From CAADGU01 sp035444285 (lineage in GTDB: Bacteria; Chloroflexota; Anaerolineae; Promineifilales; Promineifilaceae): a DNA stretch of 64,000 nucleotides. The notes beneath the pieces are model-generated. The model had not been told where the DNA came from, ran no database searches, and was given only the letters and a program-made list of their open reading frames with translations. This document shows, in pieces, positions 42,909 to 51,569 of the stretch (position 1 is the first letter of the stretch; each line of letters begins with the position of its first letter). The position numbers were made by a program, and so were the translations under genes. Location of the stretch: positions 1 to 64,000 of the forward strand of contig DAOMOK010000002.1 of assembly GCA_035444285.1 (NCBI GenBank), written 5' to 3'.

Positions 42909-43409
42909 ATGGACTCGCGACGTCGCACCTATACCTTGTTGATTGGTATTATTTTGTTGACTATTCCTTGTTATTGTGCCGGGATTGCCGCCTTGCTGTT
43001 AGCGCCGGGTGAAGGTGGGGCGACGGCCGTGCCCACTGAAGTGACGCTGACGCCAACGGCCACAGACACAGCTACATTAGCTCCCTTGCCGGGAACGTTA
43101 ACGGCCGTGCCCACTTCCTTCCTTTCGCCCACGTCACCGGTTGCTACTTCTACGCTACCACCCACGCCCACCCAATTCACCACAGCAACCACCATCGCCA
43201 CCTTCACCGCCACGGCCACGGAAACACCAACCGAGACGCCCACGAGTACACCGACGGAAACGCCAACGGAAACGGCTACGGCAACCCTGACGGCCACACC
43301 CACTTTTACGCCCACCGTCACCGACACGCCGACGGAAACGCCGACCGAGACGCCGACAGACACGGCCACACCGGAAATAACACCTGAAAGTACGCCGCCA
43401 TCCCCTTAA
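42909..43409 (+). CDS. Membrane-anchored Thr/Pro-rich protein
   Basis: 166 residues: a basic start (MDSRRRTYT), one hydrophobic helix (~9-32), then a low-complexity extracytoplasmic tail of TPTETPTE-type repeats, likely a glycosylation-prone stalk. There is no folded domain and no YLP-type ending. It resembles the linkers of the secreted proteins at 53-59 kb. It could be a wall-spanning spacer, or an N-terminal part that lost its head domain. Confidence 0.6.
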   Translation: MDSRRRTYTLLIGIILLTIPCYCAGIAALLLAPGEGGATAVPTEVTLTPTATDTATLAPLPGTLTAVPTSFLSPTSPVATSTLPPTPTQFTTATTIATFTATATETPTETPTSTPTETPTETATATLTATPTFTPTVTDTPTETPTETPTDTATPEITPESTPPSP

Positions 43410-43451
43410 AAAGCCGATGGAGCAAAGTTAGAAAACGTGGTAAAAAAGAGT

Positions 43452-44552
43452 ATGGATATGTATAAACTGCTCAAGACCCTGACTGAAACACCTGGCCCCT
43501 CTGGTTATGAAGATCAGATTGCGGCGGTCATTGAAGAATTGTGGCAGCCGTATGTAGACACCATCACACGGGACCGGGTGGGCAGTCTGATCGCCACCAA
43601 ACGCGCCTCAAAAAACGGCCGTACCCCCCCTCGCCGTATCCTCTTAGCTGCCCACATGGACGAGATTGCCCTGATGGTGCGTGATGTGGAAGAACATAAC
43701 GGCCATGGTTTTTTGCGCGTCACTCCCATTGGCGGCGTGGATACGCGGCAGGTGTTTGGGCAGTTGGTGGTGGTTCACGGCCGTAAAAATCTCACTGGCG
43801 TCGTCGGCTGCCTGCCCGCCCGGATGCTGCCTGAGGACAAACAAGAAAAACCGTTTGACTTTGAAGACCTGTTGGTAGATGTGGGACTGCCCATTGAGAC
43901 CGTCAACAGCCAGGTCGCAATTGGCGATTTTATCAGTTTTCGCCAGCCGCTCCTCAAGCTAATGAACAAACGAGTGGCGGGTAAATCATTGGATAACCGC
44001 GCCTCGGTTGCGGCCGTAACCGTCTGCCTGGAACAGTTGCAGCAGCGCCAACACCAATGGGAAGTGATCGCGGTGGCTACCGCCCAGGAAGAAACCCGTC
44101 TGTTAGGCGCATACACCAGTGCCTTTGCCTTGCAGCCAGACGCAGCCATTGCCATTGACGTCACCTTTGGCAAAGGGCCAGGCGCCAACGAACACGTGAC
44201 CCACGAATTGGGCGGCGGTCCGGCCCTTGACCTGGGGCCAAACGTACACACCGGCATGTTCAATGCCCTCAAAGCCGCCGCCGAAGATATGGAATTAAAC
44301 ATCAACATTGAAACCCACCAGCGCGCCAGCGGCACCGACGCCCACGGCCTGCAAATTGCCCGTGCCGGCATTCCCACCGCCATTGTGGCTATCCCGCTGC
44401 GGTACATGCATACCATGGTGGAATCGTTATCGCTGAAGGATATTGAACGCGCCGGCCGTTTGCTGGCCGAATTTATCGTCGCGTTAAACGACGATTTTCT
44501 GGAAAAACTGGCGAAGGGTATGATGGAAGAAGAAAAAGAAAGTAAATCGTAA
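43452..44552 (+). CDS. M42 family aminopeptidase, copy 1
   Basis: Zinc/cobalt aminopeptidase of the TET/glutamyl-aminopeptidase family, which forms hollow dodecamers that trim peptides in the cytosol. Metal and catalytic residues lie in AAHMDEIALMV, KSLDNRASVAAV, TAQEETRLLGA, IAIDVTF and the final His in RYMHTMVE. The 366 residues are typical. ATG 43452 (MDMYKLLKT) follows AAAAAAGAG; an in-frame GTG at 43437 is possible. It is the first of three tandem paralogues. Confidence 0.87.
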   Translation: MDMYKLLKTLTETPGPSGYEDQIAAVIEELWQPYVDTITRDRVGSLIATKRASKNGRTPPRRILLAAHMDEIALMVRDVEEHNGHGFLRVTPIGGVDTRQVFGQLVVVHGRKNLTGVVGCLPARMLPEDKQEKPFDFEDLLVDVGLPIETVNSQVAIGDFISFRQPLLKLMNKRVAGKSLDNRASVAAVTVCLEQLQQRQHQWEVIAVATAQEETRLLGAYTSAFALQPDAAIAIDVTFGKGPGANEHVTHELGGGPALDLGPNVHTGMFNALKAAAEDMELNINIETHQRASGTDAHGLQIARAGIPTAIVAIPLRYMHTMVESLSLKDIERAGRLLAEFIVALNDDFLEKLAKGMMEEEKESKS

Positions 44553-44629
44553 CCCGTGAACCGTAATCCGTGAACCGATTGACGGACTACGGACTACGGA
44601 TTACGGATAACGGATTACGGATAACGACT
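44553..44629. repeat. Heptamer array between M42 copies 1 and 2
   Basis: Words ACCCGTG-like, then ACTACGG, ATTACGG and ATAACGG repeated to the ATG at 44630. The frame of copy 2 is open through the whole array, giving repeat-coded residues if an upstream ATG (44570) is used. Confidence 0.88.
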
Positions 44630-45670
44630 ATGAACGAGCTACTAAAAAACCTGACCGAAGCGGTAGGCGTGTCTGGCGAAGAGAAGGAAATACGCCGGAT
44701 TATCCGTGACCTGATCGCCGACCATGTGGATGAATGGCATGTGGACAATATGGGCAGCCTGATCGCCCTGAAAAAGGGGACGGGCGCGTCGCCGCTGCGG
44801 GTGATGGTAGACGCCCACATGGATGAAGTGGGGCTGATGGTGACCGGCTTTGACAGCAATGGCACGCTGAAATTTGACACAGTGGGTGGTTTTGATGACC
44901 GCACCTTGTTGGGCAAGGTGGTGCAGGTAGGGCCGGAAAAGATCGCGGGGGTGATTGGCGGCCGGCCTGTGCATCTGTCCACGCCGGCGCAGCGTAATAC
45001 GGTGGTGAAAGTGGACGCCATGCGCATTGACATTGGCGCCAAAAATGAAGACGCTGCTAAAGGCAAAGTAAAACTCGGCGACCGGGCGGCTTTTGTCACT
45101 AAGTACGAGGAGTTGGGCGCTACGGCCGTAGCCAAAGCATTCGACAACCGGGCAGGCTGTGCGGCGCTGGTGGAACTGCTGCGGGCACGGCCGTATCCCT
45201 TTGACCTGTATGCGGCGTTCACCGTGCAAGAAGAAGTGGGGCTGCGTGGCGCGCAGGCCGCCGCCTACAGCATTGACCCCGATGTGGCTCTGGTGTTGGA
45301 ATGTACCCCCGCCTTTGACCTGCCCAACAAAAATGATGTCAGCCCCAATGTGGCGTTGGGTAAAGGCCCTTCCATTTATGTGATGGATTCTGTCACCGTG
45401 CAAGACCCGCGCCTGGTACGCCATATTCTGCAAACGGCCGTGACGCACAACATCCCTTACCAGATTCGGCAGCCGGGTGGTGGCGGGACGAATACGGCCG
45501 TTATCCAACGCGCTCGCCGTGCCATCCCCGCTGCCACCATCGCTGTGCCCGGCCGTTATGCCCACACCCCCACCATGATGATCAACCTGGATGATTATGC
45601 CCACGTGGTGAAGCTGGCGCAGTTGACGCTGCAAGGGTTAACGACTGATATTATCAATCGCAACAAGTAG
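44630..45670 (+). CDS. M42 family aminopeptidase, copy 2
   Basis: 346 residues with DAHMDEVGLMV, DNRAGCAALVEL, VQEEVGLRGA and PGRYAHTPTMM. The second-metal segment reads LVLECTPAF where copies 1 and 3 have IDVT or LDVT, so an Asp ligand is a Glu; this subgroup is known in M42 relatives. Start MNELLKN is chosen because copies 1 and 3 begin equivalently; the frame continues upstream into a heptamer array. Possibly a mixed-subunit dodecamer with the neighbours. Confidence 0.87.
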   Translation: MNELLKNLTEAVGVSGEEKEIRRIIRDLIADHVDEWHVDNMGSLIALKKGTGASPLRVMVDAHMDEVGLMVTGFDSNGTLKFDTVGGFDDRTLLGKVVQVGPEKIAGVIGGRPVHLSTPAQRNTVVKVDAMRIDIGAKNEDAAKGKVKLGDRAAFVTKYEELGATAVAKAFDNRAGCAALVELLRARPYPFDLYAAFTVQEEVGLRGAQAAAYSIDPDVALVLECTPAFDLPNKNDVSPNVALGKGPSIYVMDSVTVQDPRLVRHILQTAVTHNIPYQIRQPGGGGTNTAVIQRARRAIPAATIAVPGRYAHTPTMMINLDDYAHVVKLAQLTLQGLTTDIINRNK

Positions 45671-45724
45671 CAAGTGGCAGGCGGCAGGTAAATACTTGCT
45701 ACCTGCCACCTGCCACTTACCACC
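45664..45724. repeat. Heptamer array between M42 copies 2 and 3
   Basis: Words GTGGCAG, GCGGCAG on the left and CCTGCCA (twice), CTTACCA on the right form a hairpin with 7-bp steps. It overlaps the copy 2 stop region. Confidence 0.85.
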
Positions 45725-45736
45725 AAAGGTAACGTT

Positions 45737-46729
45737 ATGAACGACCTCATAAAAAAACTCGTAGAAGCCTACGGCCCCTCCGGTTTTGAAGACCAGATGC
45801 GCGCCATCATCCGGCCCGAAATTGAAAAATATGCCGATGACATTTCGGTGGACGCCATGGGCAACCTGATTGCCCACAAAAAAGGGGATGGCAGCGGCCT
45901 GAAGGTGATGGTGGCGGCGCACATGGACGAAATTGGCGTCATGGTCACGCACATCACCGAAGAAGGATTCTGCCGCTTCACCAACATTGGCGGCGTTTAT
46001 CCCCATACGCTATTGGGCGGGCGGGTACAGTTTGCCGACGGCCGTATTGGTGTCATCCACAGCGACCGCATCACCGACCGCAGCAAAATCTACGGTCTGG
46101 ACAAACATTTCATTGACGTAGGCGCCACCAGCCGCGACGATTGCCCCGTGCAGGTCGGCGATGCTGCCGGTTTCCACCGCGAATTCGTGGCCAACGGCAA
46201 GATGCTCAGCGCCAAAAGCATGGATGACCGCATCGGTTGTGTAGTCGCCATTGAAGCCATGAAACGGCTGCAAAACAGCCCCCACGATGTCTACTTCGTT
46301 TTCAGTGTGCAGGAAGAAATTGGCACCCGCGGCGCGGAAGCGGCGGCCAACCACCTGGACCCCGACGTAGGTATTGCCCTGGATGTGACCTTAACCGGCG
46401 ACGTGCCCGAAGCCATCCCCATGGCCGTCAGCCTGGGTAAAGGCACGGCCATCAAGGTAAAAGACGCCGGCATGATCGCCCATCACGGGCTGGTGCAGCT
46501 AATGAAAAAGCGGGCCAGCGAAGCGTCCATCCCCTACCAGCTAGAAGTATTAACCGGCGGCTCCACCGACGCCCGTTCTATACAGATTGCCAATGGCGGC
46601 GCGGCGGCCGGCTGCATTTCCATCCCCTGCCGCTACGTCCATTCCCAAAGCGAAACCGTACACGCCGACGACATGGAAAACTCCATCCAACTCCTTGTCG
46701 AAATCCTCGCCAACCCCATCAATCTATAG
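45737..46729 (+). CDS. M42 family aminopeptidase, copy 3
   Basis: 330 residues, slightly shorter than its neighbours. AAHMDEIGVMV, KSMDDRIGCVVAIE, VQEEIGTRGAEAA, ALDVTLTG and PCRYVHSQSETVH are all intact. AAAGGTAACGTT precedes the ATG. Three consecutive M42 genes may give enzymes of different specificity (acidic, basic, hydrophobic), as the separate TET peptidases of Pyrococcus do; that is inference. Confidence 0.88.
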   Translation: MNDLIKKLVEAYGPSGFEDQMRAIIRPEIEKYADDISVDAMGNLIAHKKGDGSGLKVMVAAHMDEIGVMVTHITEEGFCRFTNIGGVYPHTLLGGRVQFADGRIGVIHSDRITDRSKIYGLDKHFIDVGATSRDDCPVQVGDAAGFHREFVANGKMLSAKSMDDRIGCVVAIEAMKRLQNSPHDVYFVFSVQEEIGTRGAEAAANHLDPDVGIALDVTLTGDVPEAIPMAVSLGKGTAIKVKDAGMIAHHGLVQLMKKRASEASIPYQLEVLTGGSTDARSIQIANGGAAAGCISIPCRYVHSQSETVHADDMENSIQLLVEILANPINL

Positions 46730-46734
46730 GGGCC

Positions 46735-47148
46735 ATGATGGGCTACGACTACCACATTGTCAAAACAGATCATTGGCTAGATGCGGCATCAAATCCTATA
46801 ACCAAAGAGGACGTAGATAAATTGATCCTTGCTGACAAAGATCTGAAGTGGTCACAAACAGATTATGTGGAAATAGCCGAGGAGCATGGTTACACAACAC
46901 GTTATTATGCGATTTTATGGCACAATTCTCCCGTGTTTTGGTGGCACAAAGACGAAATTATGTGTAGCCATCCCAGTAAGTCACAATTGATGAAAATGAT
47001 CGAAATTGGTAATCGTCTACAAGCAAATGTAGTCGGTGATGATGGGGAACGGTATTGCGTGAAGAAGAGATTTTTGGGGAGGAGGGAATTGTGTATAGAG
47101 CTAATGGTCAACAATGAGCTAGTGAGGATGCCTTATACACATGAGTAG
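46735..47148 (+). CDS. Hypothetical protein
   Basis: 137 residues, no signal peptide or membrane helix. The N-terminus (MGYDYHIVKTDHWLDAASNP) and a Trp-rich centre (AILWHNSPVFWWHKDEI) look like a folded small protein. The gene is visibly richer in A+T than its neighbours and free of the ACGGCCGT octamer, so it may be recently acquired. It starts 5 bp after the third M42 gene, at ATG 46735 or 46738. Family not recognised; an immunity or effector-like role is possible but unsupported. Confidence 0.6.
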   Translation: MMGYDYHIVKTDHWLDAASNPITKEDVDKLILADKDLKWSQTDYVEIAEEHGYTTRYYAILWHNSPVFWWHKDEIMCSHPSKSQLMKMIEIGNRLQANVVGDDGERYCVKKRFLGRRELCIELMVNNELVRMPYTHE

Positions 47149-47240
47149 GTAAATCCACTAATCCATCTTTTTACAGCCCTATCCCTCCTTCCTCCTGACA
47201 TCCTCTGCCATTTATCATAGTACCCACTTTTGTCTATAGA

Positions 47241-47269
47241 TTGCTTTAACCCAGCTATGTGCATACAAT
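47241..47269 (+). promoter_or_regulatory. brnTA promoter, apparently leaderless
   Basis: TTGCTT, 17-bp spacer, TACAAT; the -10 ends 7 bp before ATG 47277. Confidence 0.65.
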
Positions 47270-47276
47270 TGTCAGC

Positions 47277-47546
47277 ATGAGTTATCAATGGGATCCGCGC
47301 AAAGCTCGTAGCAATCAACTAAAACATGGTATCCGATTTGCCGATGCGGTATCAGTGTTTGAAGATGATTTTGCTGTCACAGTCGAGGATGACGACGCTC
47401 ATGAGGAAAGGTTTGTCACGATTGGCAGCGATGCTTTTGGACGGATTCTGGTTGTTGTATATACGTTTCGCGGTGATGAGACACGCCTGATTTCTGCGCG
47501 AGAGGCAACTCCACACGAACGTGACCAATACGAAGGTGCGTCATGA
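47277..47546 (+). CDS. brnT: BrnT-family toxin
   Basis: An 89-residue ribonuclease toxin of the BrnT type (RelE-like fold). Diagnostic: FEWDPxK-like YQWDPRKARSNQLKHGI, VFEDDFA, EERFVTIGSDAFGRILVVVYTFRG split as EERFVTIG and LVVVYTFRG, and the C-terminal RLISAREATPHERDQYE. The start at 47277 is preferred over an ATG at 47259, because the promoter's -10 box lies between them. It overlaps the antitoxin start by 4 bp. Confidence 0.88.
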   Translation: MSYQWDPRKARSNQLKHGIRFADAVSVFEDDFAVTVEDDDAHEERFVTIGSDAFGRILVVVYTFRGDETRLISAREATPHERDQYEGAS

Positions 47547-47815
47547 AAGAAGAATATGACTTCAGTCAGGGTCGGCGGGGGGCGATTGAACCCCTGCCGC
47601 CGGGCAAATCCCGTATTACGATCCGGCTGGATAACGATGTGATTGAATGGTTTCGGATACAAGTAGAGAACGCAGGTGGCGGCAATTATCAGACCCTGAT
47701 CAACCAGGCTTTGCGTGAGTACATCTGGCAAAACCAGGAAGCACTGGAAGATACGCTGCGTCGCGTGATTCGGGAAGAGCTACGGCCAGTCATTGAAGAA
47801 GCTGTTGTAGGCTAA
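47543..47815 (+). CDS. brnA: BrnA-like antitoxin
   Basis: 90 residues with a ribbon-helix-helix core (KSRITIRLDNDVIEWFR), which binds operator DNA, and an acidic C-terminal helix that would cover the toxin. Toxin-first order with overlap is the normal brnTA layout and favours autoregulation of the operon. The C-terminal part (NQALREYIWQNQEALEDTLRRVIREELR, long helical) is somewhat longer than in typical BrnA. Confidence 0.82.
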   Translation: MKEEYDFSQGRRGAIEPLPPGKSRITIRLDNDVIEWFRIQVENAGGGNYQTLINQALREYIWQNQEALEDTLRRVIREELRPVIEEAVVG

Positions 47816-47872
47816 AGAATACATGGCTTGCTTTGGCTACAGCCTCCCTTCTTAATAATAGGGACAAACGAT

Positions 47873-48109
47873 ATGACTTTTATTCAAAAACTTGTGACCA
47901 CATTGCTGCCGGCCAAATGGGCGGCTGATATTCAGGCAGAGTCGGAGGGTTGGCGACTGCGCTGCCCGTCCTGCGGCACGGTGCGCTCGGTGTGGGAGAT
48001 GGGGGGGATTCGCTACAAAGCTCATTCCAAAGGCAGACTGGTACATGCCATGTGTACCACCTGCGGTCGGCGGCAAAATATGTCGCTAGAATGGCAGCCG
48101 GACGAATGA
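47873..48109 (+). CDS. Small zinc-ribbon protein
   Basis: 78 residues with one zinc-ribbon knuckle pair: CPSCG and, 30 residues on, CTTCG. N-terminal TFIQKLVTTLLPAKWAADI is helical. The start at 47873 lacks a strong Shine-Dalgarno. It lies directly before a TPR protein. Nucleic-acid or protein binding is possible; no specific family seen. Confidence 0.6.
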   Translation: MTFIQKLVTTLLPAKWAADIQAESEGWRLRCPSCGTVRSVWEMGGIRYKAHSKGRLVHAMCTTCGRRQNMSLEWQPDE

Positions 48110-48159
48110 GTGGTCGAGTGGTTGAGTGGATAAGTAGAACCAGATAAACCAGGTAGACT

Positions 48160-50193
48160 ATGGCAAAAACCAGAAAAAGAAGAAAGAGTCAGCCGGCTGG
48201 TAAACGGCCGTTGCCCAAACTGATGCGTGACGTCAGCGCGGCCATGGAACTGTTTGAAAATGGCGACGCTGTTGCTGCCCGGCAGCAGTTAATAAAGTTG
48301 TCTCTCCAGTATCCGCGCAGCATACCCGTATTATTCGCCTTACTTGAAGTGTGCCAGGAAACAGAGGATTGGCGCACCATCGCCTCCTCTGCCGAACAAC
48401 TACTGCCACTCATACGCGGTGAAGACCGGGCCGGTACGCTTAACAATATGATGATAGCGCACGTGCAACTGGGATATTCAGCCCTGGCCTGGCAGTCTGC
48501 CAGAGATTTAATCACGCAATATCCCCGGTGTGCTTATGCCGAGTCAAGCCAGGCGTTTGTAGAGATGGCCGAACCCCTCTTATGGGAAGAAATCGAAGAG
48601 ACGATGGGCGACATGCCGTTCAGCCGTGAAGAGAAGTTTGAACTACGGGTGCTGCATGATCGTGTGCGTTTCTTGACCGAATCCGGGCGTTCGGCTGAAG
48701 CTATCGAAGCGGCCGAAAGATTGCTGCAAAAACTCCCCGATATGCTACCCATCCTCAATAACCTGAGTCTGTCACAATTTATGGTAGGGGATGTCGAGGC
48801 GGCCATTGCCACGGCCCAACAAGTGGTTGCCCAGGCGCCAGACAATTTCCATGCGTTGGGTAATCTGGTGCGTTTCTATTATTTGACAGCCCGGTTTGAC
48901 CAGGCGCAGGTTTATGCCGCGCGGTTGCAGCACGTGAACCATGATAGCCCCGACCTGCCGCCGAAACAGGCCGAAGCTTTTGCCTTTTTAGGGGATGACG
49001 CCAATGTCTGGGCCGCCTATGAGCGCGCCAAAGCCAGGGGTGTGGAAATGAATCCGCTGCTGTTACATCTGGCGGCCGCCGCTTCGTATCGTCTGGGTGA
49101 GGAAAAGAGAGCCTGGCAATTGTGGCAACAGGCAGCCCGTGAGTTCCCTAACTTTGAAATGGCCCAGGACAGCCTGGCCGACAGACGGTTGCCAGAAGGA
49201 GCGCGGCATGTGCCCTGGTACTGGCCGTTTGCCTACTGGTTTCCCCAGGATTTTCACCAGGTATTGGAGAAACATTTGAGCAATCCGCAGTTCCACAATG
49301 AAGGAGGTTTGGAGCAAGCCATGAACGCTTTGTTGGCCGAACGGCCGTACCTGCCCCAACTCTTCCCCCACATCCTGAAATTCGGCGACCAGGTCGCCCG
49401 CGAATTTGTACTTAACTTCATCCGCGCCTTGCCCACGCCGGAATTCCTGCCTGTCCTGTTTGATTTTGCCCAAAGCCAGTATGGCCCCGATACCCTGCGC
49501 CTGGAAGTGGTTCAGTACATCTCCCAAAATCACCCCACCCTTGTGCCAGAGGACAAAAAAGTCTCCGTGTGGCTCAACGGAGAGCAAAGCGAACTCTTGA
49601 TGCTCGGTTTTGAGATTTCCGATGAACCGGAACTGGTGCCTGGTGTCCCTAAAAAGATTCTGGCCCAATATGAAAAGAGTTATGATCTGTTGATGGCGAA
49701 TAAAAATGCTGAAGCTGAAGAACTGCTGCACCGCATGATTGCCATTGCCCCTCAGTTTTACAGCGCCTACAACCAGTTGGCAGTTGTTTACGAGAGACAA
49801 GGGCGCAGCGCCGAAGCGCGGGCTTTAGTGGAAGAAACCCTGGCCCGTTTCCCGGACTATCTCTTTGCTCGTGTCAATATGGCGCGCCTATTGATACGGG
49901 ACGAGCGGGTTGAGGAAGCAAAGGATTTGTTAGACCCCCTCCTGCGTTTGACAAAACTGCATATCAGCGAATTCCGGGCGCTGGCCCGCGCCCAAATAGA
50001 AATGGCGCTGGCTACTGATCAGCCAAAAGGGGCGCGCACCTGGCTGGAAATGTGGCAGCAAATAGATGAAGATGACCCGGAACTGGCAATGTGGCAGCGG
50101 CGCATTGACGGGCCAGGACAATTGCTCTCAGGAATTCAAAAACTGATGGGGCGGCGGAAGAAAGGAAAACCACGAAACCCCTTCATGGCATAG
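48160..50193 (+). CDS. Large TPR repeat protein
   Basis: 677 residues, very basic first 20 residues (KTRKRRKSQ), then TPR-like helical pairs throughout (LFENGDAVAARQQL; LNNLSLSQFMVGDVEAAIATAQ; YNQLAVVYERQGRSAEARA). A central non-repeat region around 350-470 has PWYWPFAYWFPQDFHQVLEKH and FVLNFIRALPTPEFLPVLF. No signal peptide, so cytosolic. A scaffold role is likely; partners unknown. CAGGTAG precedes the ATG. Confidence 0.75.
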   Translation: MAKTRKRRKSQPAGKRPLPKLMRDVSAAMELFENGDAVAARQQLIKLSLQYPRSIPVLFALLEVCQETEDWRTIASSAEQLLPLIRGEDRAGTLNNMMIAHVQLGYSALAWQSARDLITQYPRCAYAESSQAFVEMAEPLLWEEIEETMGDMPFSREEKFELRVLHDRVRFLTESGRSAEAIEAAERLLQKLPDMLPILNNLSLSQFMVGDVEAAIATAQQVVAQAPDNFHALGNLVRFYYLTARFDQAQVYAARLQHVNHDSPDLPPKQAEAFAFLGDDANVWAAYERAKARGVEMNPLLLHLAAAASYRLGEEKRAWQLWQQAAREFPNFEMAQDSLADRRLPEGARHVPWYWPFAYWFPQDFHQVLEKHLSNPQFHNEGGLEQAMNALLAERPYLPQLFPHILKFGDQVAREFVLNFIRALPTPEFLPVLFDFAQSQYGPDTLRLEVVQYISQNHPTLVPEDKKVSVWLNGEQSELLMLGFEISDEPELVPGVPKKILAQYEKSYDLLMANKNAEAEELLHRMIAIAPQFYSAYNQLAVVYERQGRSAEARALVEETLARFPDYLFARVNMARLLIRDERVEEAKDLLDPLLRLTKLHISEFRALARAQIEMALATDQPKGARTWLEMWQQIDEDDPELAMWQRRIDGPGQLLSGIQKLMGRRKKGKPRNPFMA

Positions 50194-50207
50194 CGGATTA
50201 TCACGGT

Positions 50208-51431
50208 TTACAACGAGCGGTAGGCTTGCAGAAAACGGCCGTACACCCCCTGCAAATACGGTCGTATCCGCGCAATCGGTTCGTGGGCGCTGCCCATGAG
50301 TTCATCTTCCGGCAGCGCATTGATTTTTTGCCAGACATACGGATTGGGCATCTCCGCAAACCATTCGGCAAACAGGGCAAACCAGTTCACCAGCACATAC
50401 AGGCAGCGCGCGGCTGAAATCGCCTGCCGCGCCGCCCGCCCCTGAAACGTTGGCCCCAGCCGCGCCCGCATCCCAATCAGGTAGCTGTCTACCATCGTCT
50501 CTTCGGACAATGGCCAGAACGGCCGTACCCCCATGTTGCAGCGATCCCCATCGGCATAGAGCAGTTCAAACTGCTCCAGAAAATTCACCAGGTCACAGAT
50601 GCCCGGCCCAATGGCCGCTTTTTGCCAGTCCAGCAAATAAACATCGTCAAAAAGTGATAACTGCCAGTGGTAGGAATGCGGTGCGCCGTGCAGCAGCGTG
50701 GGGGGTAACTCGCGCAATGGCTCTAGCATCGGCGCCGGGTCATCCAACAAATCGGCGGCAGCCGCCAGATGACTTTCGCCCAAAACGCCGGGCCAGCCGC
50801 CCAATGCCCGCATCACCGCCACGCCGTTGGCCGCTTTCAGCAGCAGGGGGGCCAGTCGCCCCGCGTGTTGCAGCGCATGATCCGAGAGCATGGCCGCCGG
50901 CCCCTGGTCAAAATAGATGGCCTGCTCCTGGCGTAGTTCTTCCCAGGAATAGGTATCGCCACCTAAAAAGTGCGGCATCCCCGCCTGTTCCAGCGCCTCT
51001 TCCTGGTCCCAAAAGGCAGCGTGGCAATCGGTCAGCCGGGTAATGATGGCTTCTACGTCTTCCAGACCCCATCGCTCTGGCGAAATATCGTTGGGCACGT
51101 CGGCCAGCACCAGCCAGCCAATTTCGGTATCGTCCGGGGGGTGGATGAAGTAACAGGGGGGCGCCAGGCGCGGCAGGCTGGGCGCCAGGTGTTGGTAAAA
51201 TTGCACTTCCAGTGGTGTAGTGCGTTTGCCAATGACGGTTATGGGGTCTGAATGGCCTTCCAATGCCAGCAGATAGCGGCTGACACGGCCGTGATGCGAC
51301 GGAAAACGCAGTGGTTTGCTGGACACGGCCGTGACCACCACATCCGCCGCCGTCTGGTCGCGCAGCAATACCGACCACGCCCACGGGTCCCGTTTCTGCA
51401 ATTGTGAGGCTACCATTCGTGATTCCTTCAT
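50208..51431 (-). CDS. Aminoglycoside-phosphotransferase-fold protein with altered catalytic loop
   Basis: 407 residues of APH/choline-kinase-like fold. The Brenner motif, normally HGD-x4-N, reads LLHGAPHSYHW: the catalytic Asp is Ala and the Asn is replaced. The downstream metal-binding DWQ (LLDWQKAAIGPGICDLVNF) is kept, as is the N-lobe outline. It is probably a pseudokinase or a kinase with a displaced base. Convergent with the TPR gene and divergent from the secreted propeller gene. Confidence 0.7.
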   Translation of the reverse strand: MKESRMVASQLQKRDPWAWSVLLRDQTAADVVVTAVSSKPLRFPSHHGRVSRYLLALEGHSDPITVIGKRTTPLEVQFYQHLAPSLPRLAPPCYFIHPPDDTEIGWLVLADVPNDISPERWGLEDVEAIITRLTDCHAAFWDQEEALEQAGMPHFLGGDTYSWEELRQEQAIYFDQGPAAMLSDHALQHAGRLAPLLLKAANGVAVMRALGGWPGVLGESHLAAAADLLDDPAPMLEPLRELPPTLLHGAPHSYHWQLSLFDDVYLLDWQKAAIGPGICDLVNFLEQFELLYADGDRCNMGVRPFWPLSEETMVDSYLIGMRARLGPTFQGRAARQAISAARCLYVLVNWFALFAEWFAEMPNPYVWQKINALPEDELMGSAHEPIARIRPYLQGVYGRFLQAYRSL

Positions 51432-51530
51432 TGCCCGGCGATTGTAGTGAGAATTGGCGGGGCTGGCAAGAAATTAACAGCCGTACCCCAATAGTCAGCC
51501 AGCCACAAAGTAAACGTGGGCAGAGGGTGG

Positions 51531-51536
51531 TACAAT
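51531..51536 (+). promoter_or_regulatory. Candidate -10 box for the secreted propeller gene
   Basis: TACAAT 34 bp before the start at 51570. No convincing -35 at 16-18 bp. Confidence 0.35.
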
Positions 51537-51569
51537 GCGGGCATGTTCAATGGAAGGAGGAACATCCAC

